A DNA stretch of 64,000 nt from Diaminobutyricimonas aerilata (GCF_002797715.1 NZ_PGFF01000001.1:1325304-1389303); one strand, 5' to 3'; counted from the first letter of the stretch, positions 49,668-57,482 are shown. Numbers and translations are program-made. Notes: a model not told the origin generated them from the letters alone.

Positions 49668-49675
49668 CAGAATAG
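49668..49675 (+). promoter_or_regulatory. Candidate rplS promoter element
   Basis: CAGAATAG is identical to the element upstream of rpsP (38672). The leader to the rplS ATG would be about 115 bases and contains no reading frame of note. Confidence 0.4.
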
Positions 49676-49790
49676 GCGTTTGTGCCTCGGCACCGCTCTG
49701 CCACAGGGGAGTCGGTGATCGCCTGAGGCGCGTCCCGATCTGATCAATTCATCGCGGTCGACCTGTGGCGGTCGCAGAGAGCGAAGAGCC

Positions 49791-50138
49791 ATGCACATCC
49801 TCGACTCCGTCGACGCAGCGTCACTGCGCACCGACGTCCCCGACTTCCGCGCCGGCGACACCGTGAAGGTGCACGTCAACATCGTCGAAGGAAACCGCTC
49901 GCGAATCCAGGTCTTCCAGGGTGTCGTCATCGGCCGTTCCGGCGAAGGCGTGCGCGAGACCTTCACCGTGCGCAAGGTCAGCTTCCAGGTCGGTGTCGAG
50001 CGCACCTTCCCGGTGCACTCGCCGGTCATCGACCACATCGAACTGGTCACCCGCGGCGACGTGCGCCGCGCGAAGCTGTACTACCTCCGCGCTCTCCGCG
50101 GCAAGAAGGCCAAGATCAAGGAGAAGCGCGACGCGTAA
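49791..50138 (+). CDS. rplS: 50S ribosomal protein L19
   Basis: L19 lies at the 30S-50S interface. The 115-residue protein is full length: [80 protein letters not shown]. Its start follows a GAGCGAAGAGCC stretch that contains a weak ribosome-binding site. It is separated from trmD by the map/tetR/membrane-protein genes and has its own upstream promoter element. Confidence 0.97.
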   Translation: MHILDSVDAASLRTDVPDFRAGDTVKVHVNIVEGNRSRIQVFQGVVIGRSGEGVRETFTVRKVSFQVGVERTFPVHSPVIDHIELVTRGDVRRAKLYYLRALRGKKAKIKEKRDA

Positions 50139-50161
50139 GTCCGCACCGCGATCGAACCGCT

Positions 50162-50192
50162 GAGCTCCCGCCCTACACTGGGTCGGGAGCTC
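50162..50192. promoter_or_regulatory. Inverted repeat with a -10-like loop between rplS and lepB
   Basis: GAGCTCCCG (50162-50170) and CGGGAGCTC (50184-50192) pair perfectly, and CCC/GGG extend the stem, leaving TACACT (50174-50179) as the loop. It may be the rplS terminator, an operator around the lepB -10, or both. Confidence 0.5.
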
Positions 50193-50202
50193 AGGGGTTT
50201 AA

Positions 50203-50964
50203 GTGGACGAAACAGGCACGGCGCGGGCGAATCCGGCCGAATCGGTCGGGCAGGAAGCCCGCGACGCGCAGCGCGGCAGGTCGCGCGGATTCAAGGTCTT
50301 CCTCCGCGACATCCTGCTCATCTTCCTCGCCGCGCTGCTGATCTCGTTCCTCATCAAGACATTCCTCATCCGCTCCTTCTACATCCCGTCGGAGTCGATG
50401 GAGGACACGCTCATCCGCAACGACCGGATCATCGTCAACCAGCTCGTGCCCGAGGTCGTCGGGCTCGAGCACGGCGATGTCGTGGTCTTCCGGGATCCGG
50501 GCGGGTGGCTCACCGATGAGCCCGAGCCACAGCAGAACTGGTTCGTCACGGGCGTCGACTCGGTGCTCGCCTTCGTCGGACTCTCCGCCCCCGACAGCAA
50601 CGACCACCTCATCAAGCGTGTCATCGGCCTGCCGGGCGACACCGTCGCGTGCTGCAACGAGTTCGGTCAGTTGACGGTCAACGGCGTGCCGCTCGACGAG
50701 CCGTACCTGCGCCTCGGTGAGCAGACCAAGGCGACCCCGAACGACTTCGAGGTGACGGTGCCCGAGGGGAAGCTCTGGGTGATGGGCGACAACCGCTACA
50801 ACTCCGCCGACTCCGCCTTCCGCCACGCGAACAACGCCCCCGGGGAGGGGTTCGTGCCGATCGAGGACGTCGTCGGCCGGGCCGTGCTCGTGAGCTGGCC
50901 GATCGACCGGTGGGCGTGGCTCGACAACTACCCGCTCGTGTTCAAGGGAGTGGACGAGCAGTGA
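50203..50964 (+). CDS. lepB: Signal peptidase I
   Basis: LepB removes signal peptides from exported proteins. The 253-residue protein has a cytoplasmic N-terminus of about 30 residues, one membrane segment (ILLIFLAALLISFLIKTFLI, about 38-57), the catalytic Ser in SFYIPSESMEDTL (near 65), the catalytic Lys in HLIKRVIGLPGDT (near 138) and a WVMGDNRYNSADS box. The GTG start has AGGGG five bases upstream. It overlaps rnhB by four bases. Confidence 0.96.
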   Translation: MDETGTARANPAESVGQEARDAQRGRSRGFKVFLRDILLIFLAALLISFLIKTFLIRSFYIPSESMEDTLIRNDRIIVNQLVPEVVGLEHGDVVVFRDPGGWLTDEPEPQQNWFVTGVDSVLAFVGLSAPDSNDHLIKRVIGLPGDTVACCNEFGQLTVNGVPLDEPYLRLGEQTKATPNDFEVTVPEGKLWVMGDNRYNSADSAFRHANNAPGEGFVPIEDVVGRAVLVSWPIDRWAWLDNYPLVFKGVDEQ

Positions 50965-51650
50965 CCGTCGCCGATCCCACGCTGCGTGTCGAGAAGAAGA
51001 TCCTGCGCGAGGGCGCCCGCTACGTCATCGGCATGGACGAGGTCGGTCGCGGCGCGATCGCCGGTCCGCTCGCGATCGGCGTCTGCGTGTTCGACGCGTC
51101 GGTGAAGCGGATGCCGCGGGGCCTGCGCGACTCGAAGATGCTGAGCGAGAAGCGGCGCGAGGAGCTCGCCCCGCAGGCGCGGAAGTGGGCCCTGCACTCC
51201 GCGGTCGGAGTGGTCGGCAACGACGAGATCGACCGGCTCGGGCTCACCGCGTGCCTCGGCCTCGCCGCCGCACGGGCCATCCGGGCCCTCGCCGACGGCG
51301 GGGTGCCGCTGCAGGAGAGCGTCGTCATCCTCGACGGCTCCTGGGACTACCTCAACCCCGCCCTCGAGGAGCGCGTCAACGTGCACCTGCGGGTCAAGGC
51401 GGACCGGGACTGCGCGTCGGTGGCCGCCGCATCCGTCGTCGCCAAGGTGCACCGCGACCGTTTCATGATCGAGGCCCACGACGACGCCCCCGCCTACGGC
51501 TGGTCGGGCAACAAGGGCTATGCGAGCACCGCGCACTACGCCGCGATCGACACGCACGGGCCGCACGGACTGCACCGGGTCACCTGGTTGCGGCAGCCGT
51601 CGCTCTTCGACGAGCTGGGTGAGAGCATCGGCGAGCCGCTCGTGGTCTGA
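50961..51650 (+). CDS. rnhB: Ribonuclease HII
   Basis: RNase HII cuts RNA in RNA-DNA hybrids, including single misincorporated ribonucleotides. The 229-residue protein has YVIGMDEVGRGAIAGPLAIG (DEVGRG near residue 24), LRDSKMLSEKRREEL, VVILDGSWDYL and VKADRDCASVAAASVVAKVHRD (two further acidic ligands), then GWSGNKGYAS. The GTG start overlaps the lepB stop (GTGA). Confidence 0.95.
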   Translation: MTVADPTLRVEKKILREGARYVIGMDEVGRGAIAGPLAIGVCVFDASVKRMPRGLRDSKMLSEKRREELAPQARKWALHSAVGVVGNDEIDRLGLTACLGLAAARAIRALADGGVPLQESVVILDGSWDYLNPALEERVNVHLRVKADRDCASVAAASVVAKVHRDRFMIEAHDDAPAYGWSGNKGYASTAHYAAIDTHGPHGLHRVTWLRQPSLFDELGESIGEPLVV

Positions 51651-51685
51651 GTTCGAGTTCGTCCGCCGTCGGCTCCGCGAGTGCT

Positions 51686-51691
51686 TAGGAT
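51686..51691 (+). promoter_or_regulatory. -10 element of the DUF2469 gene (leaderless type)
   Basis: TAGGAT ends nine bases before the ATG at 51701. Confidence 0.4.
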
Positions 51692-51700
51692 GGTCGAGCC

Positions 51701-52024
51701 ATGGATGACGACGACTTCGACGACTACGACCGCGAGGTCGAACTCGCGCTCTACCGCGAGTACCGCGACATCGTCGGCCAGTTCAAATACGTGGTCGAGA
51801 CCGAGCGGCGCTTCTACCTCGCCAACGAGGTCTCCCTCGTGCGGCAGGACACCGAGCACGACTTCTACTTCGAGCTCACCATGAACGACGTGTGGGTGTG
51901 GGACGTCTACCGGTCCGACCGCTTCGTCAAGAGCGTGCGCGTGCTCACCTTCAAGGACGTCAACGTCGAGGAGCTGTCGAGCCGCGAGCTCGAGCTGCCC
52001 AAGGAGCTCGCACTCGACGAGTGA
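51701..52024 (+). CDS. DUF2469 family protein
   Basis: This 107-residue acidic protein of the actinobacterial DUF2469 family begins MDDDDFDDYDREVELALYRE and has FKYVVETERRFYLANEV, HDFYFELTMNDVWVWDVYR and RFVKSVRVLTFKDVNVEEL. The family is near universal in Actinobacteria in exactly this place, after rnhB and before yraN, but has no known function. It has its own -10-like element. Confidence 0.92.
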   Translation: MDDDDFDDYDREVELALYREYRDIVGQFKYVVETERRFYLANEVSLVRQDTEHDFYFELTMNDVWVWDVYRSDRFVKSVRVLTFKDVNVEELSSRELELPKELALDE

Positions 52025-52122
52025 CCCGCCGCCGGTCCTCCCCAGGGGAGCCGACGTCGCCGCGGTGAACGGATGCCGCGCAGCGGCCTCCGCGCGGACG
52101 ATGCGCCGTGCAGGCTCGACGC

Positions 52123-52479
52123 ATGGCAGCGAAAGACGAGCTCGGGCGACGGGGTGAGGAGCTCGCGACGCGCTACCTCGCGGGCGCGGGACTGGAGATC
52201 CTCGACCGCAACTGGCGGTGTGCCCAGGGCGAGGTCGACATCGTCGCGCGCGACGGCGACGAGCTCGTCTTCGTCGAGGTCAAGACCCGCGCGGGACTCG
52301 CGTTCGGGCATCCGCTCGAGGCCATCACCGCGCTGAAACTCGCGCGGCTGCGCCGCCTCGCCGCGGCCTGGTGCGACGCGCACGGCGTGCGTGCACCGCG
52401 GCGACGCATCGACGCCGTCGGCGTCGTGGCGCCCGCGCGCGGCGAGGCCACGATCGACCACCTGCCGGGCGTCTACTGA
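52123..52479 (+). CDS. YraN family protein (UPF0102)
   Basis: The 118-residue protein has the nuclease-like YraN fold: ELGRRGEELATRYL, LEILDRNWRCAQGEVDIVARDG, ELVFVEVKTRAG. The E-V-D and E-V-K residues resemble a PD-(D/E)XK active site, but activity is not established for the family. A GTG five codons upstream (52108) is an alternative start. The stop overlaps the yifB ATG by one base (TGATG). Confidence 0.9.
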   Translation: MAAKDELGRRGEELATRYLAGAGLEILDRNWRCAQGEVDIVARDGDELVFVEVKTRAGLAFGHPLEAITALKLARLRRLAAAWCDAHGVRAPRRRIDAVGVVAPARGEATIDHLPGVY

Positions 52480-54014
52480 TGACCGTTGCCCGCACCCGCG
52501 CCGTCGCCCTGCTAGGCCTCGACGGTGCCGTCGTCGAGGTCGAGGCGGATCTGTCGAACACGCTCCCCGGCTTCGTGCTCATCGGGCTCCCCGACAGCTC
52601 CCTCTCCGAGGCGCAGCACCGTGTGCGGGCCGCGGCCGCTAACTCGGGGTGTCCGCTCGCGCCGCGCAAGCTCACCGTCAACCTCTCGCCGGCGTCGCTG
52701 CCGAAGCACGGCTCCGTGTTCGACCTCGCGATCGCGCTCGCGGCCCTCGCCGCCGCCGGGGACGTGCGGGCGGAATCCGTCGACCGGGTCGTGCATCTCG
52801 GGGAGCTGGGTCTCGACGGGCGCCTCCGACCCGTCGTCGGGGTGCTCCCCGCCGTCCTCGGAGCCGTGCGCGCGGGCCACTCGACGATCATGGTGCCCGC
52901 CGGAAACGTCGCCGAGGCGGAGCTCGTGCCCGGGGCCCGCGTCGTCGGAGTCGCCTCACTCCGCGACGCGGCCATCTGGCACGGGGGAGAGTTCGACCCC
53001 GAACCGGTCGACGCCATCCCCGCGCCCGCCCTCGCCGACGAGGCGCCCGACGAACTCGATCTGGCGGACGTCGTAGGCAACGACGACGCCGTCGAGGCGC
53101 TCGTGGCCGCCGCCGCGGGAGGACACCACGTCTTCCTGCTCGGCCCGCCGGGCGCCGGCAAGACCATGCTCGCCGCGCGGCTCCCGGGATTGCTGCCCGA
53201 CCTGGACGCCGACGCGGCGCTCGAGGTGAGCTCCCTGCGCTCACTGAGCGGACTGCCTGTCGCCGCGCGGCTCTCCCGGCGACCCCCGTGGGAGAGCCCC
53301 CACCACACCGCGACCGCGGCCGCGCTCATCGGCGGCGGCAGCGGGTGGATCCGCCCGGGCGCCGCCGCCCGTGCCTCGCACGGGGTGCTCTTCCTCGACG
53401 AGGCGCCGGAGTTCCCCGCCGCGGTGCTCGACGCGTTGCGGCAGCCCCTCGAATCCGGTTCCATCACGATCCACCGGGCTCGGGCGGTCGCCCGCTTCCC
53501 CGGCCGGTTCCAGCTCGTGCTCGCGGCCAACCCGTGCCCGTGCGGGCAGTACGGCGCCCGCGACGCGGAATGCACGTGTCCGCCCGCCGCCCGGCGCCGG
53601 TACCTCGCCCGGATCTCCGGTCCCCTGCTCGACAGGATCGACATCCAGTTGCGGGTCAACCGCATCACCGCGGCCATGCTCCGGATGGGCGCCGAGACCC
53701 CCACCCGCACGACCGCACGGGCGCGGGAGGCGGTGCAGGCGGCCCGCGAACGCGCCCGCGAGCGCTGGGCCGGCACGCCGTGGCGGCTCAACGCCGACGT
53801 GCCCGGCGCCACGCTCCGCTCGCCCGAACGACGCCTGCCGCCCGCGACGACCGCCGGTCTCGACCGCGCGCTCGAGCGCGGCGGCATCACCATGCGCGGC
53901 TACGACCGGGTGCTGCGACTCGCCTGGACCCTCGCGGACCTCGACGACCGCATCCGACCCGACGCCGACCACCTCGGCCGGGCGCTCTATCTCAGAAAGG
54001 CCATGTCGACATGA
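52479..54014 (+). CDS. YifB family Mg-chelatase-like AAA+ protein (ComM-type)
   Basis: The 511-residue protein has an N-terminal Lon-like domain (TRAVALLGLDGAVVEVEADLS, about 1-170), the AAA+ ATPase with Walker A LLGPPGAGKTMLAARL (near 222), Walker B GVLFLDEAPEF and the Cys-rich insert NPCPCGQYGARDAECTC, and a C-terminal Mg-chelatase domain (about 400-511). The family includes ComM, a branch-migration helicase used in natural transformation. It overlaps yraN and dprA, so the three genes form one translation-coupled unit. Confidence 0.92.
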   Translation: MTVARTRAVALLGLDGAVVEVEADLSNTLPGFVLIGLPDSSLSEAQHRVRAAAANSGCPLAPRKLTVNLSPASLPKHGSVFDLAIALAALAAAGDVRAESVDRVVHLGELGLDGRLRPVVGVLPAVLGAVRAGHSTIMVPAGNVAEAELVPGARVVGVASLRDAAIWHGGEFDPEPVDAIPAPALADEAPDELDLADVVGNDDAVEALVAAAAGGHHVFLLGPPGAGKTMLAARLPGLLPDLDADAALEVSSLRSLSGLPVAARLSRRPPWESPHHTATAAALIGGGSGWIRPGAAARASHGVLFLDEAPEFPAAVLDALRQPLESGSITIHRARAVARFPGRFQLVLAANPCPCGQYGARDAECTCPPAARRRYLARISGPLLDRIDIQLRVNRITAAMLRMGAETPTRTTARAREAVQAARERARERWAGTPWRLNADVPGATLRSPERRLPPATTAGLDRALERGGITMRGYDRVLRLAWTLADLDDRIRPDADHLGRALYLRKAMST

Positions 54015-55282
54015 CGTTCTTCGGACTCACCGAGGCGACCGTCGCGCCGCTCGTGCGCGAACTCACGCGAGGCGACCTCGACCGCGACGAGACCCGGCAG
54101 CGGTTCGCCCGCGCCGCGTGGACGGGGATCAGCGAGCCCGGCGACCGGGTCGCCGGCGCGCTCGTCGCGGCACTCGGCGCGGCCGGCGCCCTCGAGGCCC
54201 TCATCGCCCGCGCGCAACCGGTCGAATTCGCCGCATCCGTCGCGGACGCCGGCGGCGAGCTCGGGAGTGAGGAGCTCGCGGAGGGGATGGCGCGCTGGGC
54301 CCCGCGCCTCGCGTCCGGCCTCGCGGTGATCGCGTTGCAGCAGGCGCGGCGCTTCGGTGTGCGACTCGTCGTGCCCGGCGACCCCGAGTGGCCGATTGGG
54401 GTCGACGATCTCGGCGCGCACGCCCCGATCGCCCTGTGGGTGCGGGGCGATCCCGCACTGCTCACGCAGGCGACCGGCGGCGTCGCCCTCGTCGGCGCGC
54501 GGGCCGCGACCGGGTACGGCGAGCATGTCACCATGGAGGCCTCGAGCGGACTGGTCGACCGCGGGTACGCGATCGTCTCCGGCGCGGCGTACGGCATCGA
54601 CGGCATGGCCCACCGCGCGGCGCTCGCGAGCGACGGCGTCACGATCGCCGTGCTGGCCGGCGGGCTCGACCGGTTCTACCCGTCCGGGCACGAGGCCCTG
54701 CTGACCCGCATCGTGGAGCACGGTGCGGTCGTCTCCGAGGTGCCGTGCGGCACGCCGCCCACCAAATGGAGATTCCTGCAGCGCAACCGCGTCATCGCCG
54801 CGATGAGCGCCGCGACCGTCGTACTCGAGGCCGGCTGGCGCTCCGGGTCGCTCAACACGGCCGCCCACGCCTCGGCGCTCGGGCGACCGCTCGGCGCCGT
54901 GCCCGGCCCCGTCACCTCCTCCGCCTCCGCCGGGTGCCACCGGCTCGTGCGCGAATTCGGCGCCACCCTCGTGACGACACCGGACGAGATGGCCGAACTC
55001 GCGCCCCGCGACGACCGCGAGCACCGGCGAGGTGACGGTCTCGGGGAGCCCGTCGGCGCGGACGGTCGGCATCCCGCGGCACGCGGGCTCCCGCCCGACG
55101 CGATCCGCGTGCTCGACGCGCTCTCGACCCGCGCCCCGCGCGACAGTGGCGACGTGGCGGCGCGGGCGGGGCTGTCGCCGGCCGCCGCCCGCGCGACCCT
55201 CGGGATGCTCGAGCTCGACGGCGCGGTCACCGCGTCCGCCGCGGGGTGGGTCAAGCGGCGCACCCCGGCCGCCGCGCGGTGA
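54011..55282 (+). CDS. dprA: DNA-processing protein DprA
   Basis: DprA loads RecA onto incoming single-stranded DNA during transformation. The 423-residue protein has an N-terminal helical domain (about 1-90), the Rossmann-like DprA core with VALVGARAATGYGEHV (near 160), VSGAAYGIDGMAHRAALAS, VLAGGLDRFYPSGHEAL, FLQRNRVIAAMSAATVVLEA and SLNTAAHASALGRPLGAVPGPV, and a C-terminal winged-helix region (about 355-420). The ATG overlaps the yifB stop by four bases. Confidence 0.95.
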   Translation: MTFFGLTEATVAPLVRELTRGDLDRDETRQRFARAAWTGISEPGDRVAGALVAALGAAGALEALIARAQPVEFAASVADAGGELGSEELAEGMARWAPRLASGLAVIALQQARRFGVRLVVPGDPEWPIGVDDLGAHAPIALWVRGDPALLTQATGGVALVGARAATGYGEHVTMEASSGLVDRGYAIVSGAAYGIDGMAHRAALASDGVTIAVLAGGLDRFYPSGHEALLTRIVEHGAVVSEVPCGTPPTKWRFLQRNRVIAAMSAATVVLEAGWRSGSLNTAAHASALGRPLGAVPGPVTSSASAGCHRLVREFGATLVTTPDEMAELAPRDDREHRRGDGLGEPVGADGRHPAARGLPPDAIRVLDALSTRAPRDSGDVAARAGLSPAAARATLGMLELDGAVTASAAGWVKRRTPAAAR

Positions 55283-55312
55283 CGTCCGCCGAGCGATCAG
55301 GCGCGTCGACCG

Positions 55313-55377
55313 GTCGGCGTGGCGTTCAGCGGCGTGCCATGGAGCGGCGTCCCCTGCAGCGGCGTGACGTTCAGCGG
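55313..55377. repeat. 15-bp tandem repeat, about 4.3 copies
   Basis: Units begin at 55313, 55328, 55343 and 55358, with a partial unit at 55373. The core is AGCGGCGTG plus six variable bases. It fills most of the gap between dprA and the convergent MBL hydrolase gene, whose stop codon lies at the last unit boundary. Read on the minus strand in another frame, each unit encodes five residues ending T-P-L. Confidence 0.75.
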
Positions 55378-56048
55378 TCTGCGCCTGCGCGGACGCGGTC
55401 GATGATCGCGTCGATCCGCGCGCGTACCTCCGAGCGGTCCGGCACGAGCGCGATGGGAGCATCGCCCTCCGTGACACCCCACGGCACGAGCACGTCGAAC
55501 TCGAGGTCGCGGACGAGCGCGAGGCTGTCGAGGTAGTCCCGCCGCAGCCTTGGGTCGAGCACGACGGCCTTCCACTCGCCGTCCTCGATCCAGATGAAGT
55601 CGCCGGTGAACAGGAAGCGGTGCGTGCCGTCGTCCCACAGATACGAGGTGGTCCCGGCGGTGTGGCCCGGGGTGGGGATGACCTCGAGGTCGTCGTCGAT
55701 CCTCGTCCGGCGGTCGAAGACCCCCGCCACCTCGAGCGATCGGCCCACCGCCGAACGGTCCTCGGCGTGCACCCACACGGCCACGTCGAGCGCCGGCGGC
55801 CCGTACATCGCCTCGTGCTCGTGATTGATGAGCAGCCGGGCGGGCGCGCCGAGGGCCCGGATCGCGGCGGCCGACTCGGTCACGCCAGGCGAGTTGTACA
55901 CGACCACGTTCCCGTGGGGACGCTCGAGCAGGTACGAGCGCAGCAGCACATCGTGCTGGTACGGCAGTCGCGATGCAGGGGTCGCGAGCAACCCCGGGAA
56001 CGGCTCGTGGAGCGGGGCGTGCACGGGGGACTCATCGGCGATCGTCAT
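55371..56048 (-). CDS. MBL-fold metallo-hydrolase
   Basis: The 225-residue protein resembles metallo-beta-lactamase-fold hydrolases, but the first metal motif is not canonical: LLINHEHEAMYG replaces HxHxDH. The later motifs VIPTPGHTAGTTSYLW (metal His near residue 125) and RFLFTGDFIWIEDGEW (bridging Asp) are preserved. Substrates of this branch are unknown. The ATG at 56048 is 77 bases from a MerR-like -10. It ends within a tandem repeat shared with the dprA 3' side. Confidence 0.75.
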   Translation of the reverse strand: MTIADESPVHAPLHEPFPGLLATPASRLPYQHDVLLRSYLLERPHGNVVVYNSPGVTESAAAIRALGAPARLLINHEHEAMYGPPALDVAVWVHAEDRSAVGRSLEVAGVFDRRTRIDDDLEVIPTPGHTAGTTSYLWDDGTHRFLFTGDFIWIEDGEWKAVVLDPRLRRDYLDSLALVRDLEFDVLVPWGVTEGDAPIALVPDRSEVRARIDAIIDRVRAGADR

Positions 56049-56124
56049 GTGCTCCTCCGAGCGTTCGGGATCGCCGAGGACGGGCGTCCTCCGCGTGCCG
56101 ACTGACGTGCGGCATCCCGATCCG

Positions 56125-56155
56125 ACCGTAGAACCTCACCTCGACTTGAGGTCAA
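56125..56155 (-). promoter_or_regulatory. MerR-type promoter candidate for the MBL hydrolase gene
   Basis: On the minus strand TTGACC (56155-56150) is followed by a 19-base spacer and TACGGT (56130-56125). The spacer starts with the palindrome ACCTC-AAGTC-GAGGT (56152-56138). A 19-bp spacer with a central palindrome is the hallmark of MerR/SoxR-controlled promoters. Confidence 0.5.
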
Positions 56156-56168
56156 GGGGGAGATCAAA

Positions 56169-56236
56169 CTGCAAACCAATGGTTGCAGTCATTCTCGCGC
56201 CGTGCCATGGTGGATATGCAGCTAAGGGGTTGCAGT
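56169..56236. promoter_or_regulatory. TTGCAG repeat cluster upstream of the MFS gene
   Basis: CTGCAA (56169-56174) and TTGCAG (56183-56188) form an inverted repeat. The 9-mer GGTTGCAGT occurs at 56181-56189 and again at 56228-56236, 47 bases apart. The second copy lies 13 bases before the MFS start codon. Confidence 0.45.
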
Positions 56237-56249
56237 TTGGGGAGTCGCG

Positions 56250-57452
56250 ATGTCCGTCCGTACCGAGAGCGCCAGGGCCCGTCTCGTCCTCGCCGTGCTG
56301 TTCACCGGCGCGTTCGTGATGGGGTGCGCGGAGATGCTCGTCGTGGGGCTGCTCGATCTGATCTCGGTGGATCTGCGGGTCTCCGTACCGGAGGCCGGGG
56401 CGCTCGTCACCGCGAACGCGCTCGGCCTCGCGATCGGCGGTCCGGTGCTCGCCTTCGTCACCACCCGGTTCGACCGGCGCACCGTACTGCTGGCGGCCAC
56501 GATCGTGTTCGTCCTCGGCAACGCGCTCCCCGCGCTGGCGGCGGACTATCCGGTCTTCATCGCGGCGCGGGTCGTCGTCGGCGCGGCGCAGGGTCTCTTC
56601 ATCGCCGCGGCCATGGTGACCGCGACCTCCGTCGTGCCGCCCGAGCGGGCGGGGCGCGCGATGTCCCTCGTGATCGGCGGATTCGCCACCGCGAGCGCCC
56701 TCGGAGTGCCCGTCGGCACCCTGCTCGGGCACGCGGTCGGCTGGCGCGGATCCTTCGTGGCCGTGGTCGCGGTGTCCGCCGTGCTGCTCGCGGTCGCGTT
56801 CGCCGTGCTGCCCTCGGTGCCGACCCCGCCGGGGAGTGCCGCGCTCGGGCAGGCTCGACACGCCTTCGCTCCGCGCGTCCTCGCCCTGCTCGCTCTGTGC
56901 TGCCTCATCTTCGTGGCGATCCAGTCCGTGCTCACCTACGTCGTGCCCTTCCTCGGCGAGGTGACCGGCGTCAGCGGTGCCGCGGTCACCGTGTTCCTGC
57001 TCGCCTACGGTGTCGCGACGACGACCGGCTCGCTCGGCGGAGGCCGGTTCGCCGACACGGATGCGCGGCGCACCCTCGTCGTCGGCACGATCGGGCTCAC
57101 CGGATCCCTGCTCGCGTTGGCGGTCTTCGGTGCCGATCCCGTGGCCGCCGCGCTGGCGATCATCGGCATCGGGGTGTTCGGGATGGGCATGGCGCCCGCG
57201 ATGCAGCACCGCGTGACCGCCCTCGCAGGGCCCGGCGCGCCGCTCGCCGCCTCCCTCCCCGCATCGGCGGTCAACGCGGGGATCGCGCTGGGCTCGTTCG
57301 CCGGCGGAGTCGCGATCGAGGCCGGGGGAGTGCCCGCGACCGCCGTCACCGGCATCGTCGCCGCCGCGATCGCGGTCGCTGTCGCATGGGCGACCGGGCG
57401 CTTGCGCCCCGCCCCGCTCGCATCCGCGCCGCAACCTGCCGCAACCCTCTAG
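56250..57452 (+). CDS. MFS transporter (drug/sugar efflux, DHA1-like)
   Basis: The 400-residue protein has twelve predicted membrane segments. Motif A between helices 2 and 3 reads VTTRFDRRTVLL, and AGALVTANALGLAIGGPVLAF and ARVVVGAAQGLFIAAAMV are typical of AraJ/drug efflux (DHA1) members. The cargo is unknown. The SRPBCC gene begins 30 bases after its stop, so they may share a transcript. The ATG at 56250 has only a weak GGGGAG upstream. Confidence 0.85.
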   Translation: MSVRTESARARLVLAVLFTGAFVMGCAEMLVVGLLDLISVDLRVSVPEAGALVTANALGLAIGGPVLAFVTTRFDRRTVLLAATIVFVLGNALPALAADYPVFIAARVVVGAAQGLFIAAAMVTATSVVPPERAGRAMSLVIGGFATASALGVPVGTLLGHAVGWRGSFVAVVAVSAVLLAVAFAVLPSVPTPPGSAALGQARHAFAPRVLALLALCCLIFVAIQSVLTYVVPFLGEVTGVSGAAVTVFLLAYGVATTTGSLGGGRFADTDARRTLVVGTIGLTGSLLALAVFGADPVAAALAIIGIGVFGMGMAPAMQHRVTALAGPGAPLAASLPASAVNAGIALGSFAGGVAIEAGGVPATAVTGIVAAAIAVAVAWATGRLRPAPLASAPQPAATL

Positions 57453-57482
57453 TTGCTATCTCGAGTGGAAGGAACCATCATC

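Noticed and set aside
55297-55776. An open frame overlapping the MBL gene that ends in T-P-L repeats
   Set aside because: Upstream of the repeats the peptide is Arg/Gly-rich shadow sequence of the MBL gene, and no start signal is present. It is kept only as a repeat and a finding, not as a gene.
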